DNA of 64,000 nt from Anaeramoeba flamelloides (Eukaryota > Metamonada > Anaeramoebidae). Each line of letters begins with the position of its first letter. Within the stretch, counting starts at the first letter, position 1. Made by a program: the position numbers and the translations under genes. The stretch covers positions 12,214,001 to 12,278,000 of the forward strand of contig JANTQA010000047.1 in NCBI GenBank assembly GCA_027625915.1. The letters are read 5' to 3'. Below the pieces are notes generated by a model. It was not told the origin of the DNA. It saw nothing but the letters and a program-made list of their open reading frames with translations, and ran no database searches. Shown in pieces: positions 22,601 through 34,013 of this stretch.

Positions 22601-24406
22601 TCTTCTTGGAGCAAAGATTAAGAAAGAATTTTAATGGTTTAAATACAAGGAAACATTGCCAAAATGGGTTGATTTTCGAAAGCTTCTTTAAAAGGAAATA
22701 TTTTGCAAGTATAGTTATCAAAATTAATAAAAATGGAAATTTAACTCAATTTTTTCTCTATATTTTTTTGAATTTCAAAGTATGATTAATGAGTAGACAA
22801 TAAAATAAAAAAAAAAGAGCAAATGAACAAACCATTGTACCAACAATCCCTGTCCAAGCCCATTCTGGGCACCGGCTTTGCGCCTCTTTACCGATGATTT
22901 GTTCTCTAGCAATCCAGCCACTCCATTCTCCGTCTGTTACTTGTATATCAAACCAACTGTTAATTATCTTTTTGAATAATTCGGGATCCCAACGGTGGAT
23001 AATCATGTCATGGAATCCTTCATCCCAAAAGAATGGGCGGGGGAAGTACACCTTATTAGGAATAAAGGAAAACAATTCACTATTCGCAAAGGTCTGAACA
23101 GTGCCATTTGGGTATTTAATAATTCTTTCCCCTGAAAAATAGCTAAGCCCGTTTAATAAGGTATTCAATACGTTCTTGGCAAAGTCTGTATTCTCTGGTG
23201 CAACATTAGGAAACTTTGTTGCAAATTTCTGATCAAAGTCGTTTTGGTATTTTTCTTTTTGATCGTCACTGTCAAAACTTTCAGGAATGGGTTCTGATGG
23301 CGACTGTAAATAGACAGTTAAAGTAAATGGGGTTTGGAAAACCTTTTCAATAATTCCGACATTGGTCTCGCTGACTGCACCAATCGTTTTATTTGGTAGT
23401 TGCCATGCGTGCTTGTATCTTCCCATATTCTCGGAAATCGTTGACGAAACTTCATAGGGGTGGCTGCTATTGAGGCCCAAATAACTTAGCGCAATGGGTT
23501 CTTGGTTTTGGCTCTTGACAACCAATTCAAAATCGCCATAATCGTTTGAATGGCCACTTATCGTTTTAGAATCGCAAGTTAGTGTTTCGGTGCTTTGATC
23601 ACCACTTATTGAAACATACGTATAAACAGAAACGTAAGCTTCTTCATCCTTGTTATTGGAAACCCCTGTAATGCGAAGCGCAACAGAATTATTGCTTGTT
23701 TCTGGTTTGACCCACTCTTCGGTAATGGTTACATCCATAAACCAATCATCCTGAATTGACGTTACACCAAAATTTAGACCGTCACCTTCAGTTGAACGAA
23801 AGTCAACTCGATCGTCATAACTGCACACTTCTCTTATCATTAAAAATCTTCCTTTTTTATTTAGTTTTGTTTCCAAATGTTTATTTGTTTTTTTGTTGAT
23901 TTGTTTTGTTTTTTTTTAATTTTTTTGAATATTTATTTATTCGATAGTTGGATATTGGTTTGTTTAATAATGTTTTTTTTTTAATAAAGCATTATAGTGT
24001 TTATATTTGAAGTATAAGAAAAGTCGAAAAATAGATCTGTAGAAATGGAATGTTCAATTTCTAAAAACATTCTTAGAATGATTATTGCGACTGTAAAATT
24101 CGAAATTTTTTTGACTTTTTTATTTTTTTGAGCTCAAACGTAAACAATGAAACACAGACTAACTGTTTTTTGTTCAGTGGTAAATGAATTGTCGTGAAAA
24201 ATTGAAAAAAAAAAAAGAGTAAAAAAACCTTTTCTTTCATGAAGATGTTCATGATATGCAAATCCAAATCGTAATGGAAATTCAGTTTTTGTCATTATAC
24301 CAGAATAAACTGGTGGCCTAGGTAAGAGAAAGTCTCTGTCATGGCTTTCTGAGAATACTACTAGAACTAAAAAAATTGATAATAAAAATAAAAAAGAAAT
24401 CTTCAT
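16602..24406 (-). CDS. MOGS: Mannosyl-oligosaccharide glucosidase (ER glucosidase I, GH63)
   Basis: Exons on the minus strand are 24406-24229, 23851-22833 and 17486-16602. They join in phase to 693 residues (human about 837). The enzyme removes the outermost glucose of N-glycans in the ER. Residues 1-20 (MKISFLFLLSIFLVLVVFSE) form a signal peptide or anchor. RPPVYSGIMTKTEFPLRFG matches the family N-domain. EGDGLNFG and SGHSNDYGDFEL follow. The catalytic (alpha/alpha)6 domain gives FFWDEGFH (about 333-340), RWDPEL, GWIAREQIIGKEA, then across the second intron NPPVF. GLDDYPR (467-473) holds the likely acid residue of GH63. YWCGAIWINLNYLAL and the terminal GWSTLILLIMAQIY match the human end, so the C-terminus is complete. 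The first acceptor has a poor pyrimidine tract and is the least certain junction. Intron 2 is 5,346 bp and packed with transposons. No ER-retrieval tail is visible. Confidence 0.93.
18059..18652. mobile_element. 600-bp TIR element family, copy 2
   Basis: The ends are TAAGTTATTTCCAAAAAAGA TGGG and its inverted partner ending GGAAATAGCTTA. The body follows copy 1 closely (AATGGCTAAGATATTTATTT, TATGAAAACGATTTTTTTGA TC). At 594 bp it is the cleanest copy for family length. It is inserted in the larger transposon at 17762-19974. Confidence 0.8.
19170..19360. repeat. Small TIR repeat (~190 bp), GTTTTGATC family, copy 1
   Basis: The inverted parts are TTTCAATAATAAATGTGAAA AATTTTCACTTCATTTTC and its complement at 19300-19335. 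The centre carries TAGAGACCACAAATCCCAAC. The same centre and arms are found inverted at 36783-36993. Boundaries are approximate because it overlaps the tandem repeat of its host element. Confidence 0.5.
19433..19740. repeat. Two tandem ~150-bp repeats
   Basis: The first unit carries ACGTATATCAACAATTCTTT, TTTCTTATTTGTTCTTCAAA GG and GACAGAAACAAAGTTTAGAT. The second repeats these with about 20% change (ACGTTTATCAACTATTCTCT, TTCTTATTTATTCATTCAAA GG, AGAGAAAAAAAGTTTATATT). A third, isolated relative lies at about 62030-62140. No coding is seen. Confidence 0.6.
20042..20565 (-). mobile_element. LINE 3' fragment, Lys-rich subfamily (copy C)
   Basis: Same structure as 11118-11665: minus-strand ...GTAATTTACACTTCTTCAAA AATAATAAAA 3' end and an A-rich block. 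It also has the shared stretch TACTTTTGGTTAATTTAATT TAATTTGATAATTGATCA (read on plus). The short C-terminal frame (LKNREIYG) has drifted. Here the element lies in sense with the MOGS transcript. Confidence 0.65.
20640..20780. repeat. Fragment of the CAGCCATTTT MITE family
   Basis: ACCTCTACCCCACATTAAAG GTTGAG and TTTCAAAAAGTTTTAATTCT with AAAGTTTTCACTTTT parallel 10945-11040 in the CK2 beta intron. The terminal CAGCCATTTT ends are not found, so this is a remnant. Confidence 0.45.
20845..21456. mobile_element. 612-bp palindromic element with ~220-bp arms
   Basis: The left arm runs AATATTATTCTAAAGATTGT GGGTGAATTGAATTGGTGTC, then CATCGTTATGACAATTTTTA ATTGTGTAACATTT and GTGAAAATGTCATTAG. The right arm repeats this in reverse (CATTTACTAACATTTTTCAA ATATC; CAATTCAATTCACCCACAAT C). 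The centre has short GGTAAGGTACGTAAGG tandem units at 21115-21145. It is non-coding and foldback-like. Confidence 0.75.
21612..22445 (-). mobile_element. LINE 3' fragment (copy D) with 16-bp target duplication
   Basis: Minus strand: the 3' end reads ACACTTCCTCCTCAATAAAA followed by a poly(A) run. It is flanked by perfect 16-bp repeats AAAAAACCTTAATATT at 21596-21611 and 22446-22461. The encoded C-terminus reads HFLWVCPSYEKDRLIFLKK and NLSKRALRV, the last part of a non-LTR reverse transcriptase ORF with a CCHC-type zinc motif. It is very close in sequence to copy E at 55089-56126 but 5'-truncated at another point. Small indels break the frame. It is one of the youngest insertions here, in sense with MOGS. 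Confidence 0.85.
22437..22721 (-). pseudogene. Unrecognised 94-codon open stretch in MOGS intron 2
   Basis: The frame reads ILAKYFLLKKLSKINPFWQ and later CLKDILQFLSIYFPNNSATK. It looks more protein-like than the surrounding intron but I do not recognise it. Copy D of the LINE sits at its 3' edge and overlaps its last codons and duplicated target, so it may be the remnant of an older element that D entered. Decayed LINE coding is the first guess. Confidence 0.25.
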
Positions 24407-27400
24407 CTTAAAGTTAAATAATAAAAAATGAATTTAAAGAATAGATTTTACAACAAAAATAGCACAAAAATTCGAGTCACTTTTTTTACTTGGCAACACT
24501 TTTGTTTTTTTTGAAATTATTTCAAATTTTGAAAGGAAATTATAAGATCAAAATTCAACAACTTTCAATTCAAAAGTTTTTACAAGTCAAACTACTAAAA
24601 ACATTACAATTGAAAAATATTTTGGGCTTTTTGGTTTTAATAAAAACGTCTTCAGGTTTTTGGAAGCTTACAAATATTTTTCTTTGAGAGAACTTTCAAA
24701 AATTTCAAATAAATTCACATTGCCCATCTTTTGTTAATTATTTTTTTTTACGCCTTTTTTGATAAATTACCAAACTTTTATCAAATCTTTGAAATTTGTA
24801 AACTTTAAAAGAATATTAGAAATTGAAACCTTTCAGACCATCAGGTTGAAAGTTCCTAAAAGCCTTGAAATTATTTACAAAAAAAAAATATTGGAATACT
24901 TTATGTAAAATAAATAATTTGAAAACAGTATTTTATTAAATATCTTTGGAAACATAATTATAGGGAAGAAATCATCAATTTTATTATTAATAAAGGACCT
25001 TCAATTGTTAAAAAATTGTTTTCAATGAAAATTTAGGGATTTCTTTATAAACAATACAAAATTATTTGGAGATGAAAAATGAATTAAAAAATCTTCAATC
25101 ATTTCCTGGAAATAATTTTCCAATTGATGATATTTATAAAATCAGAATAACAGTCGTTCTTGCTAGTGAGTTTTTTGATTTTTTTTTTTATTTTACAATG
25201 GTGGTAAAGTGATATTCTTAAAAAGGTCTTTTTATCAAGTTGGTGGGTCAACTATGGTGGTATTTCTTTATATTTCTGAAGAATTTTTTTTTATAATCAA
25301 AATGAAATTTTGCTAAAAAAAAAAAGTTAATTTTTAAAAAATATATTTTTTAAAAAAGTAATTTGTGGCAAGAGTTACGAATTCTTTGTGTAATTTGAGT
25401 GAAAAAAAAAATTATAATATTTTACATTTTTCCATATTTGGTGATCATCAGGTGATGGTTTACAGGTAAAAAGGGTGTCTGAAAATAACCACTTAGTTAA
25501 GAACAATTTGAAAAGATTTTTCTTTGTATTTTTAACTCATCAATAAAGATTTCTGATCTGTTAATTGTTCAAACTGGAATATTATCTATTGTTAGAATCT
25601 TAAAGTAATTTTTTACATGACTTGATAAAAATATAGAGTCTAAAATCCAGAATAAATATTATTTGGAATGTTTAAAATAAAATTTAAAATTTTGGAATGC
25701 TGGAATTATTGTTACATTTGATTTTTTGGATTTTATTTTTACATTCTAATAATAAATTCAATTTTTTAATTTCGTTTTTGATTCAAATTTTAGTCAAAAA
25801 GAGTAAACAACAAAAACATGAAAATCGGGGATTTTAATACTATTTTATAATAAAATAAGATTTATTATTATTTCAAAATTAATATTTTTCTTTTATAAAT
25901 GGTTTCATAATAACAATGAATATAAATAAGTCCATTATCAAATTAATTCATTTTTTCACAATCAATTTTCATTTCAAATGATGAATGAAAAATAAGGAAC
26001 TTGGTTTCTCAAGTTCATTGTTGAAAGGGGTTCAGAAATAAAAAATAAAAATGGGAAAATTTTGAAAATGGGATCGTTTTTGATGTAAAAGATGTGAAAA
26101 TGAACAAAAAAAGGCAAGAAAATATAAATTCAAAGTTAGATTTTGGTAATTATTGTTAATTTTTTTTTATGTTGCTGTTGCTACTATTGTTACGGTTTTT
26201 ATTTTTTATTGGTTTCGGTATTAAATAAGCTGCTTTTCTTGATTTTTTAGAAGCATTTACCGTTATTAAATAGATCACCCATTACATTCTGTTATTTATT
26301 TTGTTTTTTTACCTATCAAATTTATTATTAGTTTCAGTATTGGTTATATTATTTTTGTATTTATTATTGATGATGATTATCGTGTTTTTACTATTTCTTT
26401 TGAGAGTCCCACTGTTTTTATAAGCTAAATTTCAAAAATTGGAGCAGGTTTTTCCTCAAAAAAAATATTTTTAATTGTTTTATTTTTTTTAGAATAATAA
26501 TGTATTTTACTAAAATTTTTTGTGATAATAACCAATATAAATTAATAAATGAAAATGTAGTATAATCATTTTATTTTTTGAAAGACAAATGAAAAAAGAA
26601 AATGATAATAATAAAGTTTGATCTTAATTTTGAAATTTGACTTATATTATTTGATTTGAGATTTTAGTTTGGATCCATTCAACTGTTTCGGTTGGTTTTG
26701 TAGGTTGGGTCATTTATTTTACTGGTGATTGTTTTTTTCCTAATCTAAAAAAAAAAAAAAATAATAATAAAAAATATAAATGTTTAATTTTCAAAAAAAG
26801 AAACATAAAAAAACATTTTTTTGAAAATTCAATAGAAAGGATTTTATTAAGTTGTTATCAACAATATACCAAAGATTGATTTTTTTAAATACACTACAAT
26901 CTAAGATATTAATTTGATTAAAGATTTCTTCGAAAAGTAATCCTTTTTGACTTTTAACTTTTTTAAATATTTTTTTTTCTTTATTACTTCATTTCTAAAA
27001 GTTTTTAAAAAATAATATCTTTTTTAATTCACAAAACCCAACTTCAAGAATTCCATCAAAGTAAAAATAAAATTCAGCAATACTTATATTTATATATAAT
27101 AAAAGTAAAAAGTGTTCATATCATTTTACATGTGTTTCTTATTTAAAATAAAGTTTTCATCGAATTATGTGGTGATTTGTTACCTCTATTGATTTTTTAT
27201 GGACTTTTTATTACATACATTTGGAGATAAAGTTTGTATGAACTAAGAATCCAAAAACTAAAGGAATTTTTCAAAAGAAAAAACAAAATGAAGTGAAATT
27301 TTTTTTTACGATTTCTATTGAAATACAAGCCTTGAAGATTTATTTCGAATTGTTTATTAAAATTATACCTAAAAAATATTAATTCTCAAAAAAATCTTAT

Positions 27401-29080
27401 ATTTCTTATTTATTTGAAATATTTTTAATCAAGAGAAAATAATAATTTGTAACTTAAAATGTTTTTCATAATCTTACTTCTATTTTTTGATACTAAAATT
27501 CTATAGTTCAGTTTCTAATCTTTTAATTCATTCAATTCCTAAGAAAAATTTGAATTCTACTGTTGTTGAAATACTTTGTGCAAAAAAATTTAATCTGTTT
27601 CAAAAATAAAAAAGCGTGTTTTTTTGTTATATAAATATATAGATAAACCCATCAAAGAAAATAACAATAAAAATTAATTAAACTTGGTTTCTTAAAGTTA
27701 AATTATTTAAAAAAGAAATTTGAAAAAATAAAAGATCAAATTGCAAAATTTATCTCAAAAATTGAGTAAATTTTTGAAGAAAAAATTATTCAAAAAAACC
27801 AAAAAATTTCAAAAAAAATGAGAACACTCTGAAAAAGTTTTCAACATATTGCATTCCTTATATCAAAATTACTAAATACATCAAGGATTTGACCATAAAA
27901 ATTGAGTTTAACTTGGGTTTACTACTGGGTAGTGACTTGGATGTTCCATCGGAACAAGAAGAAAAAAAAAACACTGATTTTTTTTTTGAAACATCAAATA
28001 TAGTTCGTTAGACATTCATTATTTTGATCACCGAACATTTAATTTAAAAAGAAATGTATTCAAGTTTTGAGTTCAATTTCGAATTTAAAAACATAACTAT
28101 GTCTTTTTATTTCAATTTACTGACCCGATTTTAAAAACATTACAGTTTAGCAAGATCATTTTTGAAAATTAACTTTTTCACAAATGTGAAAACACAGATA
28201 AACAAATTAAAACTGTTGTTGTTTTTTGATTTTTTCTTAAAGTATTGATAAAAGAGTGGTCAGGTTTCTAAAAATTGGTTCAGAGTACCTTTTAGTAATT
28301 GGGTTTGATAAATTTTCACTTTCCAATTTGAATTTGTCATCCACTCAATTTGGGAAATTTATAAGTAGTTAAATTATATTTTTCAATTTTTTTGATTTGA
28401 GAAAAGATACTTTCCTGAAAATAATGCAAAATTAAACCTTAAACCTCATTTTAATTATTCTACCTTTTTTCTTTTTGTAAATTGATTTTACAATTCTCAT
28501 TTGATCTATTCTTGAATTCCTTTTTTATATGTTTATTTTATAACCTAAAAGACACTTTATGAAAATATGAATCTAGTTAACTGGGTTGTAGTATCAGAGA
28601 AAACAAACTACTCCTCGATAGTTGGTAAATATTTCAAGACTTTTTTTAAAAAAAAAAAATTTTATTTAAAAAGGCTTTTCACAAAGGACAGAAAAAAATA
28701 CTTTACAATGGTAATTTCACCTTTTTAGATTTTGAAAAAAATAATTCTCTTCGGGTAAATAATGTCTCATTCGAAATATAAAAATGAATTTGGAATCATG
28801 TCAAGCATATTTAAGCACGTTAGATTGTAATGTAAGTAAAAATAAATTAAAAAGTAAAACAAGCAAGAAACATTTCAAAATTCATCCGTTTATTTTCTCT
28901 TACTCAAAAATTGTACTCTTCGATCAAGACTGTTTGAGGGGTTTGTTCAATTAAAAATTGTCTCTCTGGTAAAATCATCATTTTTTGATTTTTCTGTTTG
29001 GGATTCTTGTTTAAATAATTTCTTGTTCGTTTCAAAAAAAAATCTAAATTGCTATTTAAAAACTTATTCTTTTTGGTTTT
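24407..29080. other. 4.7-kb intergenic region between MOGS and SIN3
   Basis: The divergently transcribed MOGS and SIN3 genes flank this space. It is AT-rich with many homopolymers. Apart from one weak exon candidate at 25072-25165, no gene, RNA or clear transposon was found. The 26150-26400 part has more G/C and imperfect TTATTATTG-type repeats but no stable frame. Confidence 0.45.
25072..25165 (+). CDS. Possible first exon of an unrecognised gene
   Basis: An ATG opens a 31-codon stretch (MKNELKNLQSFPGNN, then IDDIYKIRITVVLA) ending at a GTGAG donor. A possible 14-nt exon at 25452-25465, between CAG and GTAAAA, would continue it in frame as SDGLQ. I find no convincing later exon and recognise no family. 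It could be chance in AT-rich DNA. Confidence 0.2.
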
Positions 29081-31145
29081 ATGACGAATGAAAATTTAAA
29101 GATCTCAAACGTTAGTCTGGGAATTTCTAATTCTGAAGATCAAAAACAACAACAACAACAGCAGCAGCAACAAGAACAAGTGAAAGAAGGAATAGTAAGC
29201 AAAAATGTCAAGTCAAAAAGCCACGACGTTGAAGCCGCACTTTTGTATTTAGATGAAGTAAGGAATGCCTTTCTATCTGAGCCCTGGAAGCACCAACAAT
29301 TCTTAACAATCCTAACCAAGTTTCGAACAAACAAAATTGAAACGACTGGTGTGATCTCGCGTGTTACTGATTTACTTTCCGATCACCCAGATTTAATAAA
29401 ACGGTTCAATCATTTTTTACCCTTCGAATACAAAGTGTCTATTGATTATATCAATCGAATGAAAAATTCGACTTCAACAGAAATTAGTGACAGTTTCCTT
29501 CAAAAGCTTTACGACTACCACCAAAAGAAAATTACTCTCGGGGCTCTCGAATACCAAGTGACTGATTTGTTTTCACGCTACCCCGACCTTTTAAATGAAT
29601 TTAAAAGATACTTACCTCGCTTTCCGACAAGCATATCCTCACAACCTTCCAACAACAAGTTAATGCCAATCCCAAATTCACGATTTCCAAACCAGGCACT
29701 ATTAACAGAACAACAAAACTTCCAAGAAAAGCAACAGTCTTTAAATTCAACGATACTTTTTCAAAATTTTAATAACATTGATCTCCAAGAAATCAATTCC
29801 ACAATTAATTTGCAAGAAAACTTTCGAAAAAGGAAAATTAATGAAATAGAAAACAAAAATGAAAACAACTACAACAGTAATACCGACGGTAACTGCAACA
29901 AGAACAATAATCGCAATCAGAAGAAACAAGAACACGAACCAAAAATTCGAAAATTATATTTCCCAACCGAATTTTTTGATAAAATTAAAATTCAATTAAA
30001 CAACAAGGACTACAATTATTTTTTGAAATTGATTAACTTATATTCAATACACAAAATTCGTTCTCAAGAATTATTATCAGTGGTAATTCAACTTTTCAAC
30101 CCAGAAAGGCATAGTGATTTAATTAATGAATTCCAAAATTTTCTTTTACTCACAGAAAAAGAAAATCAACAAAAGAATTCAATAAACGAAATAAAGCATT
30201 TAGAAGAAACTGGAATTGAAGCACAAAGCGAAATTGAAATTGAAATGGAAACACAAAGCGAAATTGAAACTGAAACTGAAACTGAAAATGAAAATTCTCC
30301 AAAGAATAAGAACAAGAAGAAAAACATTAATATTTCTCAAAAATCTAAGAAGAAGAAAAGGTCATCTAATAAAAAAAAGAAAAGATCTATCAAAAAAAAA
30401 AAAAAAAAAAACAAAAAATATTATGGGCCATCATATAAAAGAAAAAAAACAAACAAAAGTCAAATAGTGTCTTCAGGAAAAACTTTTTTGGATCAAAAGG
30501 TATTAAATGACAAATACTTTTCAATATCTTCTTCGTCAGAAAATGCAACTGGTGACGAGATCACTCGAGAGAATCCATATGACGAAACTATTTATCAAAT
30601 TGAAGACGAAAAAGTGGAATTAGATTTATTAATTGAATTAAATAAAAGATCTATTCGTAACTTAAGAAACATTTCTGACAACCTACAAAAGTTCATATTT
30701 GGGAAAAGAAAAAAAATTAACGAATGTATTAATAATTTTATTAATGATTCACTTCACCAAAGCACTTTAAATACAATTTATGGTGATCAAAAACAATTAG
30801 TTTTCAGAAAATTAAAAGAAAACCCCTTTGAAACCGTTTCAATTGTTTTGAATCGATTAGAAAAAAGAGAAATTGAATTAATCAGTTTTAGAAAGGAAAT
30901 GCAAATGGAATGGGAAAATATTTTAAAAAACAATTCAAAAAGGCTTCTTGAATTTGACAAAATCCAATTTAAAGAAGATTCAAAGAATGAAATTAAAAAA
31001 TTGTTAAAGATTATAAAATCAAATACATATTCTAAAAAATTCCAAGACAAACAAATTATTAATTTAATTTGTACTATTTCAATAATTTTAATTAAAAATT
31101 TTGAAAATTTCAAAACTTTGAATAATAATGATAATAATATTAACA

Positions 31146-31229
<84 letters not shown>

Positions 31230-32625
31230 TTAATGATAACAAAAACAATGATAACAATAACAGCAAAGAGAATAATAATAGAAATTTAAAATCTAATTCT
31301 TTAGAAATTAAAAATTCAATGATTAACTATTTCTCAAATAATTTATTGTTTTTTAAATTTCAAAATACATATAAAAAAACAGAATATGAAAATAATAATC
31401 TGGGAAATAATATTCAAAACAACCCAGTAGAAAAGCAAAAAGGAAAAAAACGAATTATATTAATGATGATAGTGAAAACAATGATTTTTTCTTTTATGGA
31501 TCTTTTGAATTTTATGAAGTGATGATTTTTTATTCAATATTATATCAAAAGTTTTTGAAAATTAAAAATTTTTTCAAAAAAAAATTAATTTATTCAAAAC
31601 AATATCATCAAAATTTAGATAAAAAAATTGAAAAAAGGGTTGAATCCAATTTAAATATTTTCAAAAATAATAAAAAAATTAACAATAAGAATAGAATCAA
31701 AAATAATAAAGAAAATAATTATAATAGTAGTAACAATAACAAAATAAATAATGATGACTATGGTTGCGACTATATCGGTGATGATTCTGATGATGGAGAA
31801 GGTGCTAAAATTGAAAAACAAAAAAAGAGAAAAACATCAAATTCATTATTTTTAATCGATAATGAGATTAATAATTTAAATAAATTTAAAAATTTATTAA
31901 TCAAATATTTTACGAAACAAATTTCGAAACAAGATTTTAAAAAATTGAAACTAAAGATTTTTGGAAATTCAAATTTTGAATTTCTGTCAATAGATAAATT
32001 ATTATTAAAATTCATTCAAAAAATTAATCTTATTTGTTCAAATCAAAAAACTAATTTTTTACTGTCTCTTTATGAAACTCATTCTCAAAATGAAAAAAGA
32101 TTGGATAATTTTGAATTCGACTATTTATCTAAATGTAAAAAATGTTTAAAAGATGAACACATGTATCAATTTAATTATGAATTTATTAGCCCACTTTTAA
32201 ATATTGCTTCAAATTCTTCATCATTACAATCATCAGAAAAATTCTTATTGCTATCTATCTTTAAGATTGATTCAAATTTGAAACCAAAAGAATTAAAAAA
32301 AAAAAACGTTCGAAAAAATTCACAACAAAAATATTTTAAGAACAAGAGATTCAAAGTTAAATTAATCCAAAAAATACCAAAAACGATAGAATTATTTGAA
32401 ACTACCCATACGATTTTTTTAAGAAGAAATATTAAAAAAATGATGCAAAAAAATGTAAAGCAAAACATGAAAACGATAATTAATAAAGATAATTTAAAGC
32501 TAATGAAAAATACAAAAATATCTACTAGAATCAGATTTTGTGAAAATGGCGAATTATTTTTATATAAAATAAATTCCCTAATTAAAGCTAAATCTGGTCC
32601 TATTCGAAAACAATCAAATTTTTGA
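29081..32625 (+). CDS. SIN3: SIN3-like transcriptional corepressor, split between two overlapping frames
   Basis: SIN3 scaffolds histone deacetylase complexes in the nucleus. The first frame (29081-31522, 813 codons) starts with a poly-Gln tract. PAH1 is at about 51-120 (EAALLYLDEVRNAFLSEP, then GVISRVTDLLSDHPDLI). A shorter PAH2-like repeat is at 137-182, and a diverged PAH3-like repeat at 296-360. After Lys/Glu-rich linkers the HDAC-interaction domain runs about 448-640: GPSYKR, VLNDKYFS, YDETIYQIEDEKVELDLLIE, NTIYGDQ, and a WENILKNNSKR end. A poly-Asn tract follows. The conserved C-terminal SIN3 domain lies in the -1 frame, starting upstream of that frame's ATG at 31519: NDFFFYGSFEFYEVMIFYSI, then FLIDNEINNLNKFKNLLIKY and further to 32625. 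The two frames overlap at 31411-31522. No GT-AG intron of suitable length exists there. A slippery A_AAA_AAA run sits in phase at 31444-31450. A -1 shift there would give about 1,181 residues. It is either real frameshifting or a single-base homopolymer error. Confidence 0.88.
31123..31258 (+). repeat. AAT/GAT repeat encoding poly-Asn in SIN3
   Basis: An imperfect AAT-trinucleotide array with GAT interruptions encodes about 45 Asn/Asp residues between the HDAC-interaction domain and the C-terminal domain. It is in frame with the first SIN3 frame. Such arrays vary in length between alleles. Confidence 0.85.
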
Positions 32626-32952
32626 ATTTAATGTTTCTAATAATTTTTCAGAATTATTCATTTTTGTTTTTTTGTTTTTTTTTTTATTATTATTTTATTT
32701 TTTATTAGTCTAGAAACGATAACACTGCGAATAAAATCCATAAAAAGAGAGCTTAAAAATAAATATTAGATCGAAGATTGTAAATGGGTTTAAGATCGTT
32801 CTCAAATATTAGAATTAATTTTTTGAAGAAAAATAAATTTTTTTTTTCAAAATAATTTTTATTGATAAGTGTAATATATCTATCTCTATTCAGTAATTTA
32901 TTTGTCATATTCTTATCTCTATCTCTCCCTTTTTCTGTGTTATATATACATA

Positions 32953-33550
32953 TAAGGTATTTCCGAAAAAGTTGGGCATTTATTTTTTTGATTTCATAAA
33001 AAATCATCTTTGTTAGTCGAAAAATGTATTAATTGACAATGCAAAATTGAGTTAAATATTAATACAGACTGAATCAATGGCATATGGTATTTATTTTGAA
33101 ATATTTTTGTTTAAATATTTCCAATAAATGTAAAAAAAAAAAATAACACTGTTGTTGGGAAAAAAACTATGTACAAACAATTTCAATAAAAAACTTGAAT
33201 ATCGTAGTCCACAAATTAATTTTTAAACAAAAAAATACAGTAATATATTTTCCATTCTATTTGAAAATTTTAACTGAGATTAAACAAGTTAGGAAAACAA
33301 TTTTTTAAATCAAAAAGAAAAAGATAAACACCAAATATTACTCGTAAAAAATATCAGATCAAATCAAGTTCAGATATTTTAATATATTTTATTTATGTAA
33401 TACCTGACTAAAAAAACAAACTGAATTATTATCAATAATCAATAGTTTTTAATGATTTTGTATATTTTAAAGTTTAAATACCATTTTGAAGAACGAATTG
33501 AATAAAGATATTATACAATTTATTTGTCTCACTTTTTTGGAAATAGATTA
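32953..33550. mobile_element. 600-bp TIR element family, copy 3
   Basis: The ends are TAAGGTATTTCCGAAAAAGT TGGGC and the inverted CTCACTTTTTTGGAAATAGA TTA, with TA duplications in TATA context. The body follows copies 1 and 2 (GTTAAATATTAATACAGACT GAATCAATGGC, TTTATGTAATAC). It is more diverged than copy 2. It sits about 330 bp beyond the SIN3 stop. Confidence 0.75.
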
Positions 33551-34013
33551 TATTATCCTTCTGCCCAAATTCTCTTTAAAGTGAAAGTTACAATTTGAAT
33601 TGTTAAAATCAGATTCAAATAAAGAAAAATTATAAATAATTATCTTTGAAAGGAAATTAGATTATTAAAAATTGGTTAGTTATCCAAGAATACAATAAAA
33701 AAATTTCTCGAAAATTATTTTTCAACATTTTGAAAATTTTTCTAATTTTCTCTGACTTCATTATTTTTTAATGGAAATATTGATAAAAAAAAGTCTTTTT
33801 TTTTTTTTTTTGTAGGATTGATCTCAAATTTGGAAACTTTATTGTTTTAAAAATTAAATATCATTCTTTGGATAAAAAAAGGTGTGTAACTATTTAGCTC
33901 GACGTTACCAACAATTTCTTAATAGATAATTTATCCATTACAAAAGATCTTTTGACATCACTTTGAAAATTTTGTGTAATATTATGGCTACAATTCTATA
34001 GCAATATATATAT

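Noticed and set aside
30787-31266. 159-codon Leu-rich open frame on the minus strand
   Set aside because: It is the complement of the poly-Asn and conserved coding of SIN3 and has no independent support.
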